A stretch of DNA of 64,000 nucleotides from assembly GCA_021464415.1 (NCBI GenBank), contig CM038468.1:1612001-1676000 (forward strand). The letters run 5' to 3'. Every line of letters begins with the position of its first letter. Position 1 is the first letter of the stretch. A program made the translations under genes and the position numbers. Shown here one piece after another: positions 55,066 through 64,000 of this stretch. The notes under the pieces are model-generated. The model worked only from the letters and a program-made list of their open reading frames with translations, made no database searches and had not been told where the DNA came from. The DNA comes from Lonicera japonica. Its lineage: Eukaryota > Streptophyta > Magnoliopsida > Dipsacales > Caprifoliaceae.

Positions 55066-58000
55066 TTAGCTCCTAAACTTCCTCTGCGCTCTTTCCATAT
55101 TTACCGCTATCATCACATAGATCCAATCTTGTATCTTGTCCAAAAGCTTGAAATAAGCGTATCTCCATGAGCTTCGGAGCATTAATGGACCAATGAATCC
55201 CCAAAATCCAATAGAAAAACCAAGAACTACACTCATATAGAATCCCGTTGTTACAAAAGTATCCTCAGCTTTGTGATGATCATTAGGTGGGGGAAACGAA
55301 GTTAATTCATCTTCTGGGCACAAAGGCAGCGGAAGTCCACAAAGTTTGTCATTTCCAGCATACACAGAGGCATTGAAGGTCTGAAGTTGAGTGCTTAGTG
55401 GAATTTTTCCCGAAAAATTGTTACTTGACAAGTCCAGGACACTAAGAAAATTCAAGCTTCCAAGATCGATAGGTATCGCACCAGAAAGCTGGTTTTTGGA
55501 CAAATCAAGTACTTCAAGATTCTTCATCCGACTAATATTTTGAATTACGTGTCCAGTCAAATTGTTTCTTGAAAGGTTCAGGGAACATAATCCTGCAAGA
55601 CTAGCAAGTTCTTGGGGAATTTGTCCAACTAGTTTATTACTAGAAAGATTAATGCATTTCAGTAATCTCAGAGTACTTCTGTATTCTAACAATTTTCCTT
55701 TCCACTGCACCAATGCACTAACCATGTACAGTTTATAGTAATTTTTACTAGACCTTATATAAATTTTAAAATCCGTGGTCTTCCTTGAACTTTCTGTTTG
55801 AATCAAAGAATGAAGTTTGTCGAAGCATTGTGGAATGATTCCTGATATTTTATTCTGAGAGAGGTCCAAGACTTGAGTATTATTAAGAAGACACATGCCA
55901 GGGGGTATGCTTCCGTAGAACTTATTCCTTCGGAAACTAAGGACAACTAGATTTGTTAGGTCTGTCCCTATCCACGCCGGTAGTTGTCCTGATAATTTAT
56001 TTTCACTTGTATCAATAATTTCTAGAGATGAACAGTTCTTCAAAGATGAAGGGAGTTCCCCTGTAAAACTATTGTTACGCAAGTTCAATAATCTAAGGTC
56101 ATGTAGAAAGCCAAAAGAGGCTGGAATTTTCCCAGAGAAATTATTGTTTGCCAAATCAAGAAATCCCAATGTATTCCCGTTGATCCAACAATCTGGAACC
56201 TCACCTGATAAAAGGTTGTCTGAGAAGTCGAGAAAACCTAAAAACTCGGTCATAATTGTGCACAATGAAATAATTGATCCAGAGAACATATTTTTAGAAA
56301 GATCCAGGGATGAAGAATTACGAGGAAATAAAGGTATTGGACCCTTAAAACGATTAGAACTCAAATCTATTTGATGAATATTAACAAACTTGAGTGATAA
56401 ATCGGGTAAGATGCCATGGATCTGGTTATTAGAGAAATTGAGGTCCACTAATATAGGTGAGAGATCCCAAAACCAATATGGAATCGTATTCGAAATTCCA
56501 GCATTAGAGATATCAAGGAAGGAGAAATTGCTTTGAGATCGAAGCCATTTTGGAAAATGAGCTTCCAACTTGCAGCTTGAAAGTTTAATTCTATCCAACT
56601 GAAAACGAGGAGTCCAATCAGAGCTGAACTCCAAAGTCAACAAGTTAAAAGACAAGTCTAATTCCTTCAAGTTGGAAAGTTTCCTAATGCTTTCGGGTCC
56701 CACTTTAAGGCTATTTTTGCTAAGATACAAGTGTCTCAACAGAGGAAATGATGTTAGGTCAGGCAACGACCCATTCAATTCATTGTCGGACAAGTAAAGA
56801 TATTCAAGAGGAGAACTTTGACCAAAACATTTCGGGAAAGACCCATTCAATTTATTACTTTCAACCTTCAAATGCCTCAAAGATGAAAAGCTTGTAAAAT
56901 CAGGTAATGAGCCACTGATTTTGTTTTCAAATAAATCCAAAATCTCCAACGAATTCTTTGATGCGAACAACGTTTGGAAAAGCTCAGGAAGTTGTCCAGT
57001 TAAATTGTTCGAAGTTAGGACCAATGACCGGATACGACTTAAGTTTTTGAAAGATTTTGGAATCTCACCTTCAAGGGCACATTCAGAAAGACTGAGACTT
57101 TCGAGGGACATCATATTCCCAAAAGCATCAGGAATAGAACCTCCTAAAGGATTACCAGACATGTCAACATCGACAAGGCTACTACTGAAATTGAATAACC
57201 AATTGTAACTCGAAGAATTAGTGAAATGGTTATAACCCAGATGAATTATAGAAAGAGGAATAGAAGATAAGTTTGTCAAGTGAAGTGAGGGAGAAATGAT
57301 TCCAGTGAGGTTGCAGAGATTAAGGTGCAAGCTTGATAGGAAAGAGAGCCTATCAATGGATTGTAGCAAGTCGACCTTCTGAAGGTCAATAGTACTGAGA
57401 TCAAGGTGTCGTAACAAACGAAGATCACATAGCCACTCTAGGTTTTCGACCGTCAGGTAGCGGCCATTAAACCCCAAGTCAAGAGAGCGCAAGTTAGTAA
57501 GGTTCCCAAGCTGATGAGGAACTCTACCAACAAAGTAATTGTACGACAGATTCAAGTGTTGTAATTTGCTGAGGGAACCAATGAATTCTGGGATTGGGAT
57601 CGACTGGAAATTATTGGCACTGAGGTCCAAATACTTCAAGTTAGTAAGGTTCCAAAGTTTATGAGGAACTCTACCACCGAAATAATTGTATGACAGATTC
57701 AAGTGTTGTAATTTGTTAAGGGAACCAATGAATTCTGGGATTGGGCTCGGGTAGAAAGAATTGTAACTGAGGTCCAAATACTTCAAGTTAGTAAGGTTCC
57801 CAAGCTGATGAGGAACTCTACCAACAAATAAATTGTATGATAGATTCAAGTGTTGTAATTTGCTGAGGGAACCAATGAATTCTGGGATTGAGTAGAACGA
57901 ATTGTTACTGAGGTCCAAATACTTCAAGTGATTCAATTCAAGTAAAGAGGGACTAACCTTTCCGCTGAGATAAAACGAATATTCAGCGGCATCATCATAC

Positions 58001-58290
58001 CAACCATGAAGATCGAGAAGGATTACATGAGCAGTAGTATTGCTACAGCGGATTCCTCTCCATTTGCAGCAGTCTTCTTCTTGGCTCCCCCAAGAAGAGA
58101 GAAGAAGTCCATCGTTATCCACAATTTCTTTTTTAAAATTGAGGAGTGCTTGTCTCTCGTTGTCCTTGCACCTGATCAACTTCACAGCTCCAGCACCTGC
58201 TGAACTGGAACTGAAAGGTAAACAAGTGAAGGCTACGAACAAAGGTAGGTTTTCAAACAACATTGATTTTGTTATTATTTTGGAAGCCAT
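55066..58290 (-). CDS. LRR receptor-like protein, EIX2-like, with extra LRRs (RLP gene 2)
   Basis: A single open exon of 1074 residues runs from the ATG at 58288-58290; the upstream extension of the frame starts with TTG. It is a close homologue of RLP gene 1. Order: signal peptide (SMLFENLPLFVAFTCLPF); LRRNT with CKDNERQALLNFKKEI and CCKWRGIRC; about 34 LRRs; an island with YMVSALVQWKGK; last LRRs; Cys cap; membrane span (FYMSVVLGFSIGFWGFIGPL); and a short tail ending RAQRKFRS with no kinase. The main difference is three tandem 147-bp units near the N-terminus where gene 1 has one, adding two LRR pairs. It probably acts as a plasma-membrane immune receptor with a co-receptor kinase. Ligand unknown. 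No disabling change is visible. Confidence 0.92.
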   Translation of the reverse strand: MASKIITKSMLFENLPLFVAFTCLPFSSSSAGAGAVKLIRCKDNERQALLNFKKEIVDNDGLLLSSWGSQEEDCCKWRGIRCSNTTAHVILLDLHGWYDDAAEYSFYLSGKVSPSLLELNHLKYLDLSNNSFYSIPEFIGSLSKLQHLNLSYNLFVGRVPHQLGNLTNLKYLDLSYNSFYPSPIPEFIGSLNKLQHLNLSYNYFGGRVPHKLWNLTNLKYLDLSANNFQSIPIPEFIGSLSKLQHLNLSYNYFVGRVPHQLGNLTNLRSLDLGFNGRYLTVENLEWLCDLRLLRHLDLSTIDLQKVDLLQSIDRLSFLSSLHLNLCNLTGIISPSLHLTNLSSIPLSIIHLGYNHFTNSSSYNWLFNFSSSLVDVDMSGNPLGGSIPDAFGNMMSLESLSLSECALEGEIPKSFKNLSRIRSLVLTSNNLTGQLPELFQTLFASKNSLEILDLFENKISGSLPDFTSFSSLRHLKVESNKLNGSFPKCFGQSSPLEYLYLSDNELNGSLPDLTSFPLLRHLYLSKNSLKVGPESIRKLSNLKELDLSFNLLTLEFSSDWTPRFQLDRIKLSSCKLEAHFPKWLRSQSNFSFLDISNAGISNTIPYWFWDLSPILVDLNFSNNQIHGILPDLSLKFVNIHQIDLSSNRFKGPIPLFPRNSSSLDLSKNMFSGSIISLCTIMTEFLGFLDFSDNLLSGEVPDCWINGNTLGFLDLANNNFSGKIPASFGFLHDLRLLNLRNNSFTGELPSSLKNCSSLEIIDTSENKLSGQLPAWIGTDLTNLVVLSFRRNKFYGSIPPGMCLLNNTQVLDLSQNKISGIIPQCFDKLHSLIQTESSRKTTDFKIYIRSSKNYYKLYMVSALVQWKGKLLEYRSTLRLLKCINLSSNKLVGQIPQELASLAGLCSLNLSRNNLTGHVIQNISRMKNLEVLDLSKNQLSGAIPIDLGSLNFLSVLDLSSNNFSGKIPLSTQLQTFNASVYAGNDKLCGLPLPLCPEDELTSFPPPNDHHKAEDTFVTTGFYMSVVLGFSIGFWGFIGPLMLRSSWRYAYFKLLDKIQDWIYVMIAVNMERAQRKFRS
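57501..57941 (-). repeat. Three tandem 147-bp LRR units within RLP gene 2
   Basis: Unit starts, marked by GGTTCC(C/A)AAG on the plus strand, fall at 57501, 57648 and 57795, an exact 147-bp period. Each unit encodes 49 residues, two LRRs of the form NLTNLKYLDLS and SLSKLQHLNLSYN. RLP gene 1 has a single equivalent unit near 20168-20312. Confidence 0.92.
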
Positions 58291-58374
58291 AATTATCAAA
58301 GCAAAAGGCAAACGATTTTTTTTTTAATTTTTGTCCGTTGATGTTTTGAGTTACTTAAAAGACGTAATAGGCCC

Positions 58375-58382
58375 TTTTTATA
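58375..58382 (-). promoter_or_regulatory. TATA box of RLP gene 2
   Basis: TATAAAAA on the minus strand lies 85-92 bases before the ATG at 58290. The nearby TGAGTTACTTAAAAGACGTAAT matches the orphan promoter copy at 22205. Confidence 0.65.
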
Positions 58383-60039
58383 GCCCCTTTTATCTGTCAA
58401 TTATTTTAATGAAAATTTTATAAAATTTAGTGTTAAATTAAAAAGAACTTCTAAGATACGAATAAATGTTACATGTTTTTTTATATAAATTTTTATTATT
58501 TTTTTTTTGAAATTATATATACATAATATTATAATCACAATGAATTTTGATTTGTAGGTCTCGATTAATAAATTTTTATTAAAATTCATGTTTTTAATTA
58601 AAAAGTTATTACATTTTTAATGTTTATTAAAAAAAATGAGGAATGAGAAAGCTGACGTTGTAAATTAATGGTGTATTTCACACTTTTATGTTACACAAAT
58701 TTCATTTTAAAAGTTGGAGATAAATTCTTTTTACAAATTGTCTAAATTTTACATAAAATAAAATTATACACTACTATTATAGATGCTCTAAGATGCCGTA
58801 TTTTAGTCAAGTACCTTTATCTTGTTTAGTATAATATACTCTTTATTTTATTTTGTGATAGATTATGAGTTTGGTTCATATAATCAAGTATCTTCTGTGT
58901 CATCTTTATGTTAGAGTGGTGGTTGTGTGTCCGTCAATTATTTACTTGTATTTTTTTAAAATATTTCAAATTAAAATTCTTGTTTATTTTTTGAAGTACA
59001 ATTTTATTTCTTTCTTTATTTATTAAAAATATTTAATAAATTTAGTTATTTAATTGTTACCCTTAGCCAAATATATTTAACAAACCACTTTTATCACTCA
59101 GGTAGTCAGATCCACCCCAGATCTATCAAATAAAAGTTTGTATTTATTCTTTAATTATAGCCAAACAAAAGTTCCGACCTTCCTTTCTTTCTTGCTTTCT
59201 AATACGGTCCCCACTTCACATTAATTCTTATCTTAATTATATCTTAATTAATTAACTGATAGAATATATTTTCTGATTTTTTTAATTGGTTTATAAATTA
59301 ACAAGTCAAGGTCTGGCAAAAATACTTTATTTCTTTTTGGTATCCGCCGGCTGTTCTTGCGTCACATTAAATTGCAAAAGCTTTAATAGTTATAAATTGA
59401 GCATCAATTAATTTAGGTGTAACTTCTTATCTTATGAAAAAAATTTAGGTGTAACTTTTAGTTGGTTTAAAAATTTAGATCTAAACGCTTATTTTTCTGC
59501 TTAAAAAATAGGAAGTATGCTTAACGCCTAAGCCTAAAATCTTAATTTTTAAAGAGGTAAAATATATATTTACATAAAATCATTTTACAAAAGCTTATGA
59601 AAAAATTACACCACAAAACATCCGAAGATTTAATCAACGACAACTATCCTCGGTCTTGAATTTTTTTTCATATATAATTTTATATTCACAATGGTTATAA
59701 ATATTGATTAGTAAATTTCAAAAATAATATTTTTATATAAATATTCGATTTTTGCATTAAAAGTCGTAACACTTTAACTTTATTTATTTTTATGGTGAAA
59801 ATTAATATGATTCTACGTACCAAGGAAAATTCTAAGCACCTCGTACCTTTATGGCCATCACCACATGTTTAGCACATAAAATCAACAGATGGCATAATAA
59901 CTTTATATTGTTATGATAATTACGTCTGAACTTGTAGATTAAATTTATTTATTTATTTAGAAATTTTCTCTGGGAATTAAAATAATGGAAATGGAAAATC
60001 ACCAAATGAAATAATTACTTCGAATTGGAATAAATTTAG
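58383..60039. other. Upstream spacer of RLP gene 2
   Basis: No gene. 59625-59960 matches orphan copy B (26520-26830), sharing CTATCCTCGGTCTTGAATTT. 59170-59350 matches 63215-63400, sharing CTTTCTAATACGGTCCC-type sequence. These show mixed duplicated pieces. Confidence 0.55.
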
Positions 60040-61130
60040 AGTTCTTCATTTTTTTTCTTTAATTCAATCTTGTTTGATAATAACATAGAAAATGATATTA
60101 AAAAAAATGTAATTTGTATAAGAAGTTAGAAAATAAGTTTAGCCATATGGTGACATGCTCTCCATCCCATGCTCATTTTATAAGTAAATATCTTATATTT
60201 TCTTTATCTTTTGAAGATATTTTTTTCTTTCTTGCCCCAAAATAAATTTTTTTCATTGAAAGAATCAGAAGTAAGAGATAACCTCACCAAATGGCTCAAC
60301 TTATTTTTCAACTTCTCACATAAATTAATTAATTTTCTTTCTATTTTTCATATTCCTATTAAACGGGGCCTATATGTTTATATATAGGAGCCCTTTTGAC
60401 CATTTGACCATTTCCATATACTATATATTTGATAAAAAGATAAAATTCTAAATGGAAATATTACATCCACATTCAAGAATACCAACATCTAATGTAAATA
60501 TACAAATGATTCTTAACAATTTCATCAAAACAATTTATGTGATTTTGAATTCTGGAGGAAAATTCTTAGCAAGATACTCATTTATAGTTACTGCCATGTG
60601 TTTGAAGTGGGGAGGGGGAAGTTAATGGTAAAGGGGCAAAAAAACTCTATATAGTATGTAACTCTCTTACAAAATGTCAATTTTTAAATGCTAAAGTACT
60701 CGAATATTGAGCGAGTAATACTACATTTACTAGTTTTATAAAGTGGTTACTCAAACTAAATATATTGGTGGGTTATATATTTTTAAAATGCATAACTCAT
60801 TGGTACATTGGATATAATTTTCCAGTAAACAGCCGGAAAGAAAATTTGTTATTGTAAGGTAAGTAGCAACATGTTTCCACCTAATAAAAAACATGTACTT
60901 TTAACCCTTCAAGAAATTCTGGAAGATCACACTCTAGCTGCAATAATTGACTTTACCTTTAAACAAGTCTTCCTTTCGACTTTATCTGGAAAAAAAAACA
61001 CTTTTAAGTGGAAGACATAATTGACTGGCTATGATTTTGTTATATCCGTTCAAAAAAATAGCGTTTTAGTCAAAGCATATATATGTGTGTATAGTTGTGT
61101 GTGGATACAAAGAAATCCTGTAGTGCAAAA
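60040..61130. repeat. Intergenic block duplicated from 22.43-23.65 kb
   Basis: Matching phrases run in the same order as the earlier block: CTTGTTTGATAATAACATAG, CTCACCAAATGGCTCAACTT, GCCTATATGTTTATATATAG and GCCGGAAAGAAAATTTGTTA. No gene in either copy. Confidence 0.7.
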
Positions 61131-61419
61131 AGTGAATTCAAACGGGGTGAACAAGGGCACGCAATTGGTTTTATTTTGTTTCCATTAAATAACTTATCAA
61201 AATGATTAATGTTTGTCCATAAACAACCTGTTGTTGTACATGGGTGGGTTGACGTGTGTGCATATGTGGCTGCAATACTTGCTCGCAGGCTGTTTATCTC
61301 ACACCGCCTAGGTGTGGTCACTACTACTTTTAAAGAGATCTTTGTAGGATAAACGACGTGTGTGCGTTTGTGCTTAAAATAGAAAAATATTTTATTGGAT
61401 TAGACCAAGATACGTGTGC
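61131..61419. other. Spacer, no gene seen
   Basis: A minus-strand frame of 83 codons (61070-61321) is rich in His/Thr and has no motif. It is not called. Confidence 0.4.
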
Positions 61420-61640
61420 ATTTGTGTCAGTTTTTTTAACCAAAATTCCTTGGAAAGATCAACCTTGCTTTCTTCACGCTGTCCACAATTGTCATTAATG
61501 GGGGAAGACTAATTAAAATACCAATTGGTCCGCTTTCTCACACCAAGGAAAATTCCAAGCAAGTTACAACTTCTTGGCCACCACGCATATCAGCATATCA
61601 TATAATTACTTACAATTGTTATGTTAATTATGTCCTTAAT
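61420..61640 (-). repeat. Orphan RLP promoter copy C
   Basis: TTGCTTTCTTCACGCTGTCC and CAAGTTACAACTTCTTGGCC match copy A at 22250-22400, and CACACCAAGGAAAATTCCAA matches RLP gene 1 at about 20820. No receptor gene lies next to it on the minus-strand side. Confidence 0.6.
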
Positions 61641-64000
61641 TAACTAGTAGGTTTTATTTATTGATTTTATTTAGAAGTTTGATGTGCAAAATATGGGGCT
61701 TTTAGGATCTGGTTCCAGAAATTTTATCAATAATTGACTTTACCTTTATGCAAGTCTTCCTTGCAACTTGATGCAATGGAAATGGAAATGAAAATAATTT
61801 TATTATTTTTTATATTGTAATTTTTTGTTTTTATTTATTAAGAGAAATATTTTCCATATTTTTAGTTTTTTGAATTTTGAATTTGAATGTTAATTGAATT
61901 TGAATTTGATTTTGAATTTGAAATCAAATCTTAGTTAATTAAGGCATGTATATAATTTTAGCATTATAATTAATTGGTTATTCTACATTGTATTAGGCAA
62001 CAATTGGATGAATAATTGTTTTTCCCAAATATTTCTTTAACCACTTTGTAACCACTTTTCATCGTGTATTCACCGTTTATTATACTTTGTAACCACTTTT
62101 CGTCATATATTCACCGTTTATTTCTTTAAATTTTTTCTTTTAATTTTTTAAAATCTTAAGAAAATACTTAAAGTAATCGTATATTCCGATCCATTTAAGA
62201 GGAATAACTTTGAAAGAACACTCAGTTCCTAGAATGAAACATTCATATTTTAAAACCCGAACCAAATATCAGAATCTTTTTATAATGGAATATACTATTT
62301 CGAGAATAAAACTCGAATCAAACGAGCTCTTAAAAAAAATTAAGGAAGATTTGAGAAAGATATTGAATAGAGAAAAACCTAAAGTTGTACCAATGAAGAA
62401 GAGATGAGTAGAACAAAAGAAGTACCGTCCTCACGCTAAACAAGATTAGGAATGATGTGATTATCATCTCCAAAAAGCCCATTTAATTAATTTTTGATGT
62501 AATTATCAAGAATTAATTAAATGGGTACATGTCATAATTCTCTTTAATTTATAGTCTACAACTATATATATTTCCAGGACCACTCTGATTTATGCAAATT
62601 TATTTAGGTGGGGCCCTCTAGATTACAACTGATTTATAAAAAATGCCTGCCCATGTGAAATGGGTCCTTCAAGAATTATTAGATTACATATTTGGGATTT
62701 ATTGGCAAAGTCGATCAATAATGTGACTTGTGAAAATTTATATTGAAAATTAAAATTATTCATCAAATGGCACAATTGTATTATGATTATTTGTCCCTAG
62801 ATATTGGTCTAGAGTCTAAATTGAGACTTGTGAAAATTTATTTTGGAAATTAAAATTTCTTCATTGTTTTGTATCTAAATGAAGTGAAATTAATAATCGC
62901 TATATAAATATACATATGAAAAAAATTGTTACTTTTTTAAGAGGTACGAATATGACTAAAATCATACAAAATATGTCATACTTAACGTGGTTTGAATATT
63001 TGAATTTCATGTAAAGCTAACAAAGTAATAGAACAACTCACCAAATTGCTTTTCAAATTTTTCCACCCCATCAAATTTAGTTGGTTTTTTTTTTAATAAT
63101 ATTCTAATTTTGAAATCAAATATACACTTACATGATACAATGTTATTGCGTAATTAAAATTGGGGCTTGCTTTATATAATAGTGTGTATATATAAATATC
63201 TTTTTTTATTATTATTCTTGGAAAGGCCTTTCTTTCTTAATACGGTCCCAGTTCACAATTATTGTTATGTTAATTATGTTTTAAGTAGTTAAGTTGTAAA
63301 TTAAATTTATTGATTTTTTGATTTGTTTAGAAACTAATAGGTCAAGGTCAACAAAAGTAATTTATTTATTTATTTTGGTATTCCACTAGCTTTCCGCCCA
63401 CCAATTTAGACGACAAAGTCTTTAACCTAAATTAGCCATCAGTCAATAAAGAGCTTTCTGTCCACCTGCCTATTGGTCCAAATTTAGACTAGCTAGTGGA
63501 AATTTCTTTTGGAAATTAAAATATCTTCAAATTAAATGATTTGTTTTCTTTTGTATATTTGTTTTGTAAACAAATGAGGTGAAATAAACAATTTTTCTAT
63601 AAATACACATGAAAAAAATTACTAATTTTTTTGGAGATAGAAATATGTTTTGCATCACGAAAAATATTTCTTACCTACCGTGGTCAGGAGAATTGGATTT
63701 CATGAAAAACCAAAAAATTAAAATAACATACATCTCACTAAATCATTTTCACATTATCCGACCCCATTAAAAGTAGTATTTTTTTTTATAATCATATTCT
63801 AATTTTGTAATAAATAATGTACCCTTGCAGAATAAATTGTAATAAATAGAAAGTTAGAAGATCATATATATAAACACACACAGAGCTAAACCTCTATAAA
63901 TTTATAGTTTTCTCTATTCTTTTAACAAAATTTTGTGGTGCTTCCTAAAATTTCAGTTTGATTTACTTCAAAAAGAAAAGTCCAATTTGGTTTCCATACT
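61641..64000. other. AT-rich intergenic region with a direct duplication
   Basis: 62820-63180 and 63490-63850 are diverged direct copies, sharing TGGAAATTAAAAT, ACACATGAAAAAAATT- and ATCATATTCTAATTTTG-type phrases. 63215-63400 matches 59170-59350. A 65-codon frame at 62210-62407 has no recognisable motif. No gene is supported. Confidence 0.5.

Noticed and set aside
56072..58327. Plus-strand frames across RLP gene 2
   Set aside because: They are antisense shadows of the LRR gene and correspond in position to the shadows in gene 1.
62210..62407. 65-codon frame near the right end
   Set aside because: It lies in AT-rich DNA, has no motif, and its length is expected by chance.
1..64000. CRISPR array, bacterial operon or phage content
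   Set aside because: No regularly spaced short repeats with unique spacers exist, and all genes are of plant nuclear type.

Overview
The window is plant nuclear DNA, most likely from a eudicot. Support comes from eukaryotic gene structure, AT-rich intergenic DNA, plant-type LRR receptor-like proteins (RLPs), CC-NBS-LRR (CNL) resistance-gene homologues, and the full range of plant transposons (Ty3/gypsy chromovirus, Ty1/copia, Helitron, Pack-MULE, hAT, Harbinger-like elements, MITEs). The species cannot be named from the sequence alone. No CRISPR array, rRNA or convincing tRNA gene was seen.

Layout. 1-8740: a satellite-like array (unit about 152 bp) is split by a degenerate chromovirus on the minus strand. 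A 1163-bp Pack-MULE carrying an HSP20-like gene fragment sits inside that element's 3' LTR. 9784-15450: a decayed autonomous Helitron with a HUH Rep and a PIF1-type helicase, ending in a hairpin plus CTAG|T. 15.6-20.9 kb: an intact EIX2-like RLP gene on the minus strand with its flanks. 21-29 kb: a Harbinger-type element, a TTA-flanked MITE, gene-less copies of the RLP promoter, direct duplications and a piece of another LTR retroelement. 29.8-32.1 kb: a CNL pseudogene (minus) with an internal deletion and a 390-bp tandem duplication. 32190-39790: a Ty1/copia element, itself interrupted by a 1.6-kb solo LTR. 39.9-42.2 kb: a 370-bp Helitron and an 813-bp hAT element, both with clean ends. 44.0-47.3 kb: a nearly full-length CNL gene (plus) broken by one frameshift and two stops, followed by a decayed LRR tail. 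48.9-51.3 kb: a fold-back MITE, a truncated Harbinger copy and a Helitron terminus. 53-64 kb: a second, longer intact RLP gene and more duplicated flanking DNA.

Biologically this is a resistance-gene cluster. The two RLP genes are open and are probably cell-surface immune receptors. They arose by segmental duplication of about 5 kb, and the second gained two extra 147-bp LRR units. The intracellular CNL copies are both pseudogenised. Scattered RLP promoter copies without gene bodies, together with nested transposons, point to birth-and-death evolution by unequal exchange. I found no evidence for a wholly new biological system. The most distinctive items are the LRR repeat expansion, the nested Pack-MULE, the orphan promoters and the pattern of CNL inactivation.
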